This document shows positions 20,966 to 28,599 of a stretch of 33,047 bases of DNA, piece by piece. Position numbers and translations under genes: made by a program. This DNA comes from a virus, in the IMG/VR virus record IMGVR_UViG_3300044729_000326, positions 1 to 33,047 of that record. One strand, 5' to 3'. Positions within the stretch are counted from its first letter, which is position 1. Every line of letters begins with the position of its first letter. The notes under the pieces are model-generated. The model did no database searches, was not told the origin of the DNA, and saw nothing but the letters and a program-made list of their open reading frames with translations.

Positions 20966-23365
20966 TTAGGTCGTGACGATCTCGTTGCACTCGGCGAACG
21001 ACTCGGGGTGCCGCACGGCGAAGTCGCAATCGTGGAACGCCACGACACGCACCGTACCGGCATTCGAACCGCTGTACTGATCGACGAGGATGTCGATACC
21101 CGACCACTGGCCGATGAGCAGATCGCTCCACACACCAAACAGCATGGCCGAGAGGCTGGAACCCGAACCTTTCGTGAGGTTCGAGGGAACCTGCTGCGAA
21201 ACGTAGATCGGGTAGCCGTACAGGTTCGCCATATCCGGGCCGAGGATGAAGTTGCCTTCCACGCCGCTCGACTGCCGAGAGGTCGTGGAGAGTTTCGCCT
21301 TCACCTGTCCGTTCGTGAGGAACGCCGCAGAGCCGGTCAACGCGTTGTCCGTCTCCACTTCCTTCACGAGGTTCACCACCATCGCCCAAGTCGGCGCAGC
21401 ACCGTTCGTGCCGAGCGTCACCGAGCCAATGCCCGACGTGTTGAGCACGCCGGTCGGCTTGTTGCTGCCCGAGCCAGCGACCGCAGCACCGTCCATCGCC
21501 ACGGCAATCGAGGTAGCCAAGTCATTGCGAACGAGGTTCTCGATGTCGAGCGACGACTGGAGCATCAAGCGGCGGCTGATGTCAACGTAGGCACCGAGGG
21601 TCTTCGGCGACATCGTGACTTGATCGAACGCCGGAGCGTTGGTGCTCTCCGTCGGTGCGCTGTTCTCGGCGACCCAGTAGGCCGAAGAAGCCGAGGTCTT
21701 GCGCGGGATGGCAACGTTACCGTTGAGGCCCGTGAGGAACTGCGCGCCGAGGGTGTTAAGCACCATCTTGTTACGCAGCACGTCGATGAACGACGCAGCC
21801 AGCAGATCGGTCGCAACGAGGTTGCCCGCCTTCGCCGTGCCAGAGGCCGTCGAGGTGGTCAGATCGCGCTTCCCGTACAGCACATCAACCGGAATCAAGA
21901 GACCGCGTGAGGTGCGGCCTTCCTTCTTCGCGGCGGCTTCGGACACTTCAAACTCGAAAGCCGCGTCCTCTTGGGCACGACGATCCTGCGGGTTCGACAA
22001 AGCCTTGATCGCACGAACGAACGAGAACGAGCGCACTTCCTTATCGGAGAGGCCGACCTCGTGGTCAACGTTCAGCGGCTTGGAGGCCACCTTGTCGAGC
22101 AACGCGCCACGGAACTGCTCGATCGAGGCTCCGTCACGAATCGCCGACTCGCCGAACTCGCGATGGTTGTGACGCGAGGCCAGATCCATGATCGCCGAAA
22201 CGCGGGCGCGTTCGGCCTTTGCTGCATCCTCACGGACGCTGTTGATTTCGTCAGACATTTTTGTCTCCTTGACAATGATTTTAGGTTCGGCAACCGGCGC
22301 AGTGTTGATCGCACGACCAACGCCGACGCTGGTATCTGCCGGGATAGATACGATACTAATTTCGAGCGGCATCCAACTGACTGCGCGGAAAACCTCCCGG
22401 TCTCCTTGCTTTCCGTCCGATACCATCTCGCTGATAACGTAACCGACAGACACGTTTGACCGTATGCCATCCTTTACGTCCTGCCAGATTTCCTCGGCTC
22501 GCGCACTTTTCCCAAAGCGCACGACAGCCCGCGCCACGCGGTCTGCTCCGAGGCTGATCTGCTCCACGACGCCGACCTGGTCGGCCATCTCGTGATCTAC
22601 AAGGAGCGGCGCACGGCCACTGCCAATAAACTCCATGTCGATTGAGCCGGGCGAGTGGTCGAGGATTTCCATGCCCCATCCGCGGTCGACCGCCATCTCG
22701 CTCGAGAAGGCCAACGTCGCACGACGCTGGTCTTCCATGATGGACGCACGCTCAAAGATCGCCGCGCGGAATACACGCTCGGTCGGCCCCTTGCGCTTGG
22801 CAGGGCCAGCGTAGTCCTCTTCATACGGTTCGTTGCCGTACATATCCTTGGGACGCTCGCCCTCGGCGAAGATTTCCTCGCCATCTTCGGCGGCTTCTTC
22901 CAGCGCCTCGATAGCCTCGTCCGCTTCCTCGCTTTCGTCCATGTCGTACTCCGACTTGGCGAATGTCACTGTAACGGTTGCCTCGTCCTCGACGACAGCG
23001 ACGACGTGCCTTGTTTCTACCTTGTCCATATTTCGTCCCTCATCTTCACGATCCAGTTCCGCGCTTTTTCGATTAGCCCAACTCTGACCGGGGTCTCCGC
23101 CCCAGAGTGCCCACGCGATACGCCCTGCGGACGGGTAGCCCTCTTCGCCCGGACGGAAGCCCTCGGCTTCTTTGTCGATTTCGTGTCTTGCAAAGTAACT
23201 CACCATCCTTCGGATCGTTTCGGGCGAAAGATTCGCTCGATTCTTAATGTCCCGAGCACGAGCAACGCCGACCTCTGTGCCGCCGCGTCCGAACTCTTCG
23301 CGCCACTCTAATCCGCGAGCGGCCTCTGCTGCCATTGCCTCTGTGGGCTTTGTGTCGACAGCCAT
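20966..23365 (-). CDS. Fused prohead protease and HK97-type major capsid protein
   Basis: This single 799-residue frame has three parts. Residues 28-100 carry a conserved phage domain (GVARARDIKNRANLS, GYPSAGRIAWALWGG). Residues about 200-350 are an HK97-type S78 prohead protease, with probable catalytic His258 (LLVDHE) and Ser306 (RSNVSVGY). Residues 370-799 are an HK97-fold capsid protein with a helical delta domain (MSDEINSVREDAAKAERAR) and the usual WVAENSAPTES and PKTLGAYVDISRRL segments. Strong internal ribosome sites precede Met370 and Met113, so free capsid and free protease may be made too. It overlaps the upstream fibre gene as TAATG. Confidence 0.92.
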   Translation of the reverse strand: MAVDTKPTEAMAAEAARGLEWREEFGRGGTEVGVARARDIKNRANLSPETIRRMVSYFARHEIDKEAEGFRPGEEGYPSAGRIAWALWGGDPGQSWANRKSAELDREDEGRNMDKVETRHVVAVVEDEATVTVTFAKSEYDMDESEEADEAIEALEEAAEDGEEIFAEGERPKDMYGNEPYEEDYAGPAKRKGPTERVFRAAIFERASIMEDQRRATLAFSSEMAVDRGWGMEILDHSPGSIDMEFIGSGRAPLLVDHEMADQVGVVEQISLGADRVARAVVRFGKSARAEEIWQDVKDGIRSNVSVGYVISEMVSDGKQGDREVFRAVSWMPLEISIVSIPADTSVGVGRAINTAPVAEPKIIVKETKMSDEINSVREDAAKAERARVSAIMDLASRHNHREFGESAIRDGASIEQFRGALLDKVASKPLNVDHEVGLSDKEVRSFSFVRAIKALSNPQDRRAQEDAAFEFEVSEAAAKKEGRTSRGLLIPVDVLYGKRDLTTSTASGTAKAGNLVATDLLAASFIDVLRNKMVLNTLGAQFLTGLNGNVAIPRKTSASSAYWVAENSAPTESTNAPAFDQVTMSPKTLGAYVDISRRLMLQSSLDIENLVRNDLATSIAVAMDGAAVAGSGSNKPTGVLNTSGIGSVTLGTNGAAPTWAMVVNLVKEVETDNALTGSAAFLTNGQVKAKLSTTSRQSSGVEGNFILGPDMANLYGYPIYVSQQVPSNLTKGSGSSLSAMLFGVWSDLLIGQWSGIDILVDQYSGSNAGTVRVVAFHDCDFAVRHPESFAECNEIVTT
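22256..22270 (-). promoter_or_regulatory. Internal ribosome binding site for free capsid protein
   Basis: On the minus strand AAGGAG (complement of 22265-22270) lies 6 nt before an in-frame ATG (22256-22258) at codon 370. Starting here gives a 430-residue protein that begins MSDEINSVRED at the delta domain, the normal size and start of a separate HK97 capsid protein. This is as strong as the tail tube signal, fitting the need for hundreds of copies. Confidence 0.72.
23027..23040 (-). promoter_or_regulatory. Possible internal ribosome binding site before the protease part
   Basis: GAGGGA on the minus strand (core at 23036-23040) lies 6 nt before ATG 23029 at codon 113. Starting here would omit the N-terminal domain and begin with MDKVETRHVVAV before the protease. 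It may give a shorter protease or be chance in a charged-residue coding stretch (Asp-Glu-Gly). Confidence 0.4.
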
Positions 23366-25551
23366 TACTCAAGCCTCAAGAACGATTCCGCCGTCGTCGT
23401 CAATGTTAAGGCTACCACACGAACCGTGCCGTCGCTGCCTTTGACCTTGATCGTGAGCGTGGAATTGTCGGTCAACTCAAACACCATGTCTCCGTTGCTG
23501 CTCGGCGTAGCCGATGCTGCGGGTTGAATGGTTACCGCACTGGAGTTTTGCGTCGACATTGTGCCAAGGCCACTGACTGCGGTATTTGCAATCGCAATCG
23601 ACGTGTTCGATGCGGCAGTCAATCGACCCTGCGCGTCTACGGTGAATGTCCCAACTTGGGACGCCGAACCGTAGGATGCTGCCGTCACTGCGGTATTGGC
23701 GAGCGAGATGGTGCGATTCGCAGACAGATCGCCGCCGCCGCTCAACCCTGTGCCAGCCGAGATGGTCGTGGCAGATGCCGCAGCACCTAAAGCAGTCAAA
23801 GCCGCGCCCGCCGTGGTCGAGCCTGTGCCGCCGTTCGCAACGGCCAGCGTACCGGCCAGCGTAATGGTGCCGCTGCTTGTGATCGGGCCACCGGATGTGG
23901 TCAGCCCAGTGCTGCCGCCCGAGACATCAATGCTCGTGACCGTGCCCACGCCGCCAGCCGAGATCCACTCGACATCCGTGCCGCCGATGTTGACGGCGAG
24001 CACCTTGCCCGCGTTGCTGGTGTAAGTCGGCAACAGGTTCGTGCGTGCGCCAGAGGCTGACGACGCGCCTGTGCCGCCATCGGCCACGGCCAGATCGGTA
24101 ATGCCGGAAACGCTACCGCCGGAGATGCTGACGCTGTTGGCATTCTGGGTAGACATGGTGCCCAGACCAGAAACCGCCGTGTTAGCAATCGAGATCGACG
24201 TATTGCTCGCAGCGGTGAGTCTGCCCTGCGCGTCTACCGTGAAGGTCGCAACCTGTGATGCAGAGCCATACGAGGCCGCTGTGACGGCGGTATTTGCAAG
24301 GCTGATGGTTCTATTGGCCGAGAGGTCTCCGCCGCCAGAAAGCCCTGTCCCTGCGCTTACGGTTCGCCCTGTGGGTACGCCACCGAGGTTAGAGAGCGCG
24401 GTCGATGCGTCCGAGGCTCCGGTGCCACCGTCTGCAATAGCAAGGTCGGTAATTCCCGAGACCGAGCCGCCGCTGATCGTGACGTTATTGGCATTCTGCG
24501 TGGATATCGTACCGAGGCCGCTAACCGCCGTGTTTGCGATAGCGATGCTCGTATTCGATGCCGCCGTGAGTCGGCCCTGTGCGTCCACTGTAAAGGTCGG
24601 CACAGCGGACGCGCTGCCGTATGACCCTGCGCTGACGGCTGTGTTGGCGAGGCTGATCGTGCCCGTCGAGGTGATCGGGCCGCCCGTCAATCCTGTGCCG
24701 GTTGCTACGCTCGTGACCGTGCCATTCTCTGGCGCGGAAATGGTGATCGACCCTGCGCCGTTCGTAATCGAGATGCCGGTGCCCGCCGTGAGGTTGGCAT
24801 TCTTCCAGAGGCTGGTGGCGGCATCGTAAATAATCAACTGCCCATTGGCGGGCGAGTTGATTTGCACATCGTGGATTTCGTCCAGTTCGTAGCCGTTTTG
24901 CACGCGGACATAAATCTGCCCGTTTCCAGCATTGGCCCGCTCAACGATACCAACATAAACAATGTGGTTCGGTGCTTTCGGCTTCGTGGCCGTAAGCGTG
25001 CCAGCAGTCGCGCCGAGGTATAGAGTGTCGCCTTCGTTATATGCGCTCGTGTTGATCTTATCGAGCACGCCTTGGCAGATGATTAGACCGTTTGCGCCCG
25101 ATGCGATGCTCTCGGCTGCGAGGCCAAAAGTTTTGGCAGAGGTCGCGTCCGTGGTGTTGTAGGCCAGTTTCACCGATGCTTTGTTGCCTGTCGCTTCATA
25201 GAGATAGACAGGCTTGCCCTTGGCAATCGTCGATCCTTCAGCGTTGTGAACATAGGCATAGAGCGTCTGAGCGAGTTCGGCCTGTACGTTTCCGCCGACC
25301 ATGCCGATCTGCACTGTGCCCGTGTCGGGATTCCACGCCAGTCGGCGCTCGGCATCGGTGGCACCAGCCGCTGCGAAATCGATATATGTGGGCGTGGCAA
25401 CTCCGCCAGTGAGCCCCGACATCGAGGTGATGTCGCTGTTCGCGCCTTTCTTCGCGCCATCGGGCCAGCCGGTGCGAACGACAACCTCGTTGTTCGACTC
25501 CTCAATGACGACCGATTGCAAAGTTTCGTCAACGATGATGCGCTCGGTCAT
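23365..25551 (-). CDS. Repeat-rich fibre protein (728 aa)
   Basis: The N-terminal 230 residues include beta segments and YLYEATGNKASVKLA. Three long repeats follow (about 65 residues each), containing SYGSAS, FTVDAQGRLTAASNTSI and IANTAVSGLGT, with a Gly/Thr/Ser-rich GLSGGGDLSANRTISL lead. This composition is typical of trimeric phage fibres. ATG 25551 overlaps the preceding stop as ATGA and has GAGGTG upstream, so the longer frame to 25581 is rejected. It lies between portal-side and capsid genes, unusual for a tail fibre; it may decorate the head or simply be relocated. Confidence 0.82.
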   Translation of the reverse strand: MTERIIVDETLQSVVIEESNNEVVVRTGWPDGAKKGANSDITSMSGLTGGVATPTYIDFAAAGATDAERRLAWNPDTGTVQIGMVGGNVQAELAQTLYAYVHNAEGSTIAKGKPVYLYEATGNKASVKLAYNTTDATSAKTFGLAAESIASGANGLIICQGVLDKINTSAYNEGDTLYLGATAGTLTATKPKAPNHIVYVGIVERANAGNGQIYVRVQNGYELDEIHDVQINSPANGQLIIYDAATSLWKNANLTAGTGISITNGAGSITISAPENGTVTSVATGTGLTGGPITSTGTISLANTAVSAGSYGSASAVPTFTVDAQGRLTAASNTSIAIANTAVSGLGTISTQNANNVTISGGSVSGITDLAIADGGTGASDASTALSNLGGVPTGRTVSAGTGLSGGGDLSANRTISLANTAVTAASYGSASQVATFTVDAQGRLTAASNTSISIANTAVSGLGTMSTQNANSVSISGGSVSGITDLAVADGGTGASSASGARTNLLPTYTSNAGKVLAVNIGGTDVEWISAGGVGTVTSIDVSGGSTGLTTSGGPITSSGTITLAGTLAVANGGTGSTTAGAALTALGAAASATTISAGTGLSGGGDLSANRTISLANTAVTAASYGSASQVGTFTVDAQGRLTAASNTSIAIANTAVSGLGTMSTQNSSAVTIQPAASATPSSNGDMVFELTDNSTLTIKVKGSDGTVRVVALTLTTTAESFLRLE
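23564..24720 (-). repeat. Three protein-level repeats in the fibre gene
   Basis: The copies lie near 23564-23765, 24160-24366 and 24520-24720. They encode almost identical residues (DAQGRLTAASNTSI, ANTAVSGLGT, SANRTISLANTAV) but their codons differ at many third positions. For example, the SGGGDLSAN segment is spelled with different Ser, Gly and Asp codons in the first two. The duplication is therefore old or selected against nucleotide identity. Confidence 0.75.
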
Positions 25552-25892
25552 CGCGTCACCTCTGCGTCTACAGTGAAGCAACCCTGCACGAGCCGATACA
25601 CCGTGCTGCCCGAGACTAACTCGAGGTCATAGACATAGTGACCGGCGACGACCGCTGCCGTATCCGCTGCCGTTACGGTTAGCGTGATAGTGCCAGCCGT
25701 GCCGCCGAGAGCAATGCGCGAGTTCTCCGTGGTCAGCGACAGCAGCGTCGAGGATGACTCGACCGTTTCGCGCACTTGCATACGCGCTGTGTAGCCGGTC
25801 AAGTTTACCGCGCTCGATGAATCGTCGAGCCATGTCAACTGACGGCTGAAGGTTGCGCCTTGATCGCAAACGATGTCGTACTTGGCGGCCAT
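25548..25892 (-). CDS. Ig-like small structural protein (114 aa)
   Basis: This protein has YDIVCDQGATFSRQLTW, then NLTGYTARMQVRE and GHYVYDLEL. The QGATF...LTGYTARMQVR pattern is common in small phage proteins of BppU/Ig-like fold next to fibre genes, thought to attach or present receptor-binding parts. It precedes the repeat fibre gene with an ATGA overlap and lies 2 nt after the portal stop. The C-terminal half resembles the Ig-like part of the gpW-type protein (27523-28110). Confidence 0.72.
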   Translation of the reverse strand: MAAKYDIVCDQGATFSRQLTWLDDSSSAVNLTGYTARMQVRETVESSSTLLSLTTENSRIALGGTAGTITLTVTAADTAAVVAGHYVYDLELVSGSTVYRLVQGCFTVDAEVTR

Positions 25893-25894
25893 AG

Positions 25895-27526
25895 TTATGC
25901 CTCCACCGCAACAGCCGGTCTGACTGGGGTCTGAACGAACTCCATCGGCTCAATCGGATCAACCATCTTGCGTGCATCTTCAGCACTGATCGGGAACGAC
26001 TGGATGAGAATCTGAACCGCCGAGTCTTTCGGCAAAATGTTCTCCCTCACCTTCGCAAGCACGTCGATCATTGCAGTGATCTGCACGCCCGTGAATGCTT
26101 GCTCCGCATCGCTCGCCACAGAGATTGCGCTATCCGGTGCGATCGTGCCGCTCAACTCGGTTTCGGCTTGCTGCTCTAGCAGTACGTCCTCAAGATCAAG
26201 CCCGCGTTCTGCAAGGGCTTGCGTCTTTGTCATCAAGCCATTGTTGATAGCGAGAATCTGCGCCTCCGCCTCATTGCGCGGATCAACCCACTGCCAGCCA
26301 CGCGGCACCCACTGGGTCGCGCTGAACTTGAAGAACTTGTTTGCCGGAAGGTTAATCACGCCAGAGTCGAGCGTCTGTCGCAGCCAGCGCAGATAAACCG
26401 GCTGGCAGAAATGCTCAATGACCCAATGCTGCACGGTGCGCCAATGGTCGCGCTCCTCGAGCAGTCCTTGGCGGATGGACGAATACGATACCGCCTCCAG
26501 ATCATTCGCCAGCGACGTATAAGACACGCCGAGGCCGGAGGCTATACCGCGCAGCATCGCTTTCTCAAAGTCCTTAAAAGCCGTCGAGGGATGCTGCGGA
26601 TCGTATGCCTTGAAGTCTACGCCAGCGGGCAATTGCGAGAACTGGCCCGGCTGTACGTCCATATTGAGCGTGCCGTCCGGTGCGGTGCCATCGCCTTGGT
26701 ACTCATCGCCGGACTCCGAGACAAAAAAACCCATCTTGGAAGCCGACACTCGCGCTGCGACTAACTCGGCCTCTTCGTAACCGCCGAGCATCTTTAGCCT
26801 CGTCATCGAGGTGGCTGTCCACGGACTGCCGCGATTCTGGCCGATACGATCCACGCGGAATGCGTGAATCATGCGCTCGGCTGGAATGCGCTCTGTCTTG
26901 GGGTTCGTGGTGCCGATCTGATAATCATCGGGCGGACGTACCCGCACATGGTAAGCGACCGGACGGCCAGAGGCATCTATCTCGATGCCCATGCGAATCT
27001 GACCGCCGTTTGCCAGAATCTCGTTCTTGTCTTGATCCACAAGGTCGGGATCAATGAACTGTAAGCGAAAACGGAATGGGTTTGCATTGTCCTCTACGAA
27101 CAACACAAAGCACTCGCCGTCTCGCGCTACGCTCTCGATAAAGACGCGCTGCGCGTCGATCCACGACAGCCGACCGTCTACCGTACACACGCCCGGCTGC
27201 GCCCACGCATAGAACGCCGCCTCTAACTGCTGGTTCGCTACTTGATCGAGCGCACCCGTCTGCTCACGCGCACGCACCTGTAAAGTGATGCCACGCGGCC
27301 CGACGACGTTGGTTGCTACGAGATCAAGATACCGTCGCGCATAGTCATTGTTTTGGCAGAGATCACGCGAGCGAGCACGCATGGCCTTGAGCGCATAGCG
27401 TAGATCGCTGTCGGCGGTCTTGGTTTGAACGAGCCAGTCGGAGAAAAGCCGTCCGGTGTTTGCTGCGTCAAAGGATCGTTTACGAGGCTTTGGCGTTTGT
27501 CTTTTGAAATAGTCGAGTAGACTCAT
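25895..27526 (-). CDS. Portal protein, lambda gpB family
   Basis: The 543-residue protein forms the head portal ring through which DNA is packaged. Lambda-family features include RYALKAMRARSRDLCQNNDY, RYLDLVATNVVGPRGI, FIESVARDGECFVL and LQFIDPDLVDQ. A GLGVSYTSLANDLEAVSYSS motif lies further on. Length and order (terminase, gpW-like, portal, protease-capsid) match lambda-type head modules. The start is ATG 27526, in an ATGA overlap with the gpW-like gene. Confidence 0.94.
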   Translation of the reverse strand: MSLLDYFKRQTPKPRKRSFDAANTGRLFSDWLVQTKTADSDLRYALKAMRARSRDLCQNNDYARRYLDLVATNVVGPRGITLQVRAREQTGALDQVANQQLEAAFYAWAQPGVCTVDGRLSWIDAQRVFIESVARDGECFVLFVEDNANPFRFRLQFIDPDLVDQDKNEILANGGQIRMGIEIDASGRPVAYHVRVRPPDDYQIGTTNPKTERIPAERMIHAFRVDRIGQNRGSPWTATSMTRLKMLGGYEEAELVAARVSASKMGFFVSESGDEYQGDGTAPDGTLNMDVQPGQFSQLPAGVDFKAYDPQHPSTAFKDFEKAMLRGIASGLGVSYTSLANDLEAVSYSSIRQGLLEERDHWRTVQHWVIEHFCQPVYLRWLRQTLDSGVINLPANKFFKFSATQWVPRGWQWVDPRNEAEAQILAINNGLMTKTQALAERGLDLEDVLLEQQAETELSGTIAPDSAISVASDAEQAFTGVQITAMIDVLAKVRENILPKDSAVQILIQSFPISAEDARKMVDPIEPMEFVQTPVRPAVAVEA

Positions 27527-28110
27527 GCCGTAAACCTCACGCGAATTGTGGCGTTAGTTCCCAATCCCTTGGCGATCTGTTCGGCCCTGCGCTCTCGCGT
27601 CACCTCGCCCTTGAGCCGTTCGCGTTCGGTCAAAAGGTCGGCACGATTCCAGCGCGAGAGCGAGCGTCCGGCAATCGAGTAGGACGCGGCTGCAAGGTTG
27701 GTCGGGTCTTTTAAGTACGTTTCGATATTGTCCAGCGCAATCTGCGCGAACGAGCGCGGATCAACTGAACTCGTCGAGCGGTTCGGCGCAACCTCGAACA
27801 CGCCTTTGTCGACTTCGATACGGGCAGAGTCCGAGGTGCGGATGATGTATGCGACCCAGTGATACCGGCCTTCTTCGTAGTTGGCTGTCGTCGTCGAGGA
27901 AACCGAGACCGTGTAAGCCTCGGTCGAGCCGGTGGTCGAGATAGAAATCTTCTCGCCCGTGATCTCTCGACGCGCAATGTACGAAAGGCTATAGGCCGAC
28001 GATGGGTAGTCCGTGACTAAATCGGTGCGCTTCCACGCCCAGAGATCGCCCGCTTGCAGAGCGGTCGGCTCTCGGGTCGGATAATTCGCAGAGTCAAAAA
28101 GGTTAGCCAT
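27523..28110 (-). CDS. gpW-like head completion protein with N-terminal Ig-like domain
   Basis: Residues about 125-195 (DNIETYLKDP, SYSIAGRSLSRWNRADLL, ERERLKGEV) match gpW-type proteins that join head and tail. The first 110 residues form an extra Ig-like beta domain (AYTVSVSSTTTANYEEG, RYHWVAYII, GVFEVAPN). Plain gpW is about 70 residues, so this is a fusion. Position before the portal fits gpW. ATG 28110 has no strong Shine-Dalgarno visible. Confidence 0.78.
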   Translation of the reverse strand: MANLFDSANYPTREPTALQAGDLWAWKRTDLVTDYPSSAYSLSYIARREITGEKISISTTGSTEAYTVSVSSTTTANYEEGRYHWVAYIIRTSDSARIEVDKGVFEVAPNRSTSSVDPRSFAQIALDNIETYLKDPTNLAAASYSIAGRSLSRWNRADLLTERERLKGEVTRERRAEQIAKGLGTNATIRVRFTA

Positions 28111-28125
28111 AGACTACCCCTAGAT

Positions 28126-28275
28126 TTATTGTACCGGCTCCGAAGGCGGAACCTGTGGCTCTGCCTGCTCTTTAATCTTCAACACCAGAGGCCATGCGCC
28201 AGTTTTAGTTGGCAAGTCGCCTAGCACTTGCAGGATTGCGTTCACTTCTTCAATGGACAGTTCTAGTTTAATCAC
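28126..28275 (-). CDS. Conserved small phage protein with LPTKTGAWPL motif (49 aa)
   Basis: GTG 28275 overlaps the previous stop (GTGA). The product has IKLELSIEEVNAILQVL, then LPTKTGAWPLVLKIKEQAEPQVP. This NxILxxLxxLPTKTGA-PL-KIKxQ pattern is a very common small phage protein, usually near fibre genes, of unknown function. It explains most of the gap 28111-28271. Confidence 0.82.
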   Translation of the reverse strand: MIKLELSIEEVNAILQVLGDLPTKTGAWPLVLKIKEQAEPQVPPSEPVQ

Positions 28276-28595
28276 GGCGTCACCCACGGCAGCGGCGGCG
28301 ACACGATGGGCGGGTTGATTTGGTTCTGAATCTGCCCCTCCACCGCAGCCTCGGTCGCGGCCTTATCCACGCCGTTGGCCCAAATCCAGCCCAGCACTTG
28401 CTCTTTCGTCAGTTGGTTATATGGGGTGAATTCACCCTGCACGACGGGAAACGAACAGGTCGAGTAGACGCTGCCGTTGTATTGGCCGTCTACGCCGTTG
28501 CACTGCCAGTGACAGCAGATGACGTAATCCGCGCCCTCTGCGGTTTGCGGGATGCAGTTAAGAACCGAGATGTTCCATGTGATTACCGTAGACAT
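28272..28595 (-). CDS. Conserved small virion-associated protein (107 aa)
   Basis: The product has VITWNISVLNCIPQT, then YVICCHWQCNGVDGQYNGSVYS, GEFTPYNQLTKEQVLGWIW and PPLPW at the end. I recognise the FTPYxxLTxxQVLGW...PPxxxxxLPW pattern as a small protein family often encoded just after phage tail fibres, possibly an accessory or assembly factor. GGAG lies 9 nt before ATG. The next gene starts inside its stop codon. Confidence 0.72.
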   Translation of the reverse strand: MSTVITWNISVLNCIPQTAEGADYVICCHWQCNGVDGQYNGSVYSTCSFPVVQGEFTPYNQLTKEQVLGWIWANGVDKAATEAAVEGQIQNQINPPIVSPPLPWVTP

Positions 28596-28599
28596 TTAA

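Noticed and set aside
20964-21389. N-terminal extension of the MptE-like reading frame
   Set aside because: The extension is an Arg/Gly-rich frame inside the capsid gene; the recognisable domain starts right after the capsid stop.
20945-21910. 321-codon plus-strand open frame opposite the capsid gene
   Set aside because: Arg/His-rich low-quality protein without ribosome site, fully antisense to the well-supported protease-capsid gene; a codon-bias shadow.
24041-24829. 262-codon plus-strand open frame opposite the repeat fibre
   Set aside because: Val/Ala/Pro-rich repetitive shadow of the fibre repeats; no start signal or domain.
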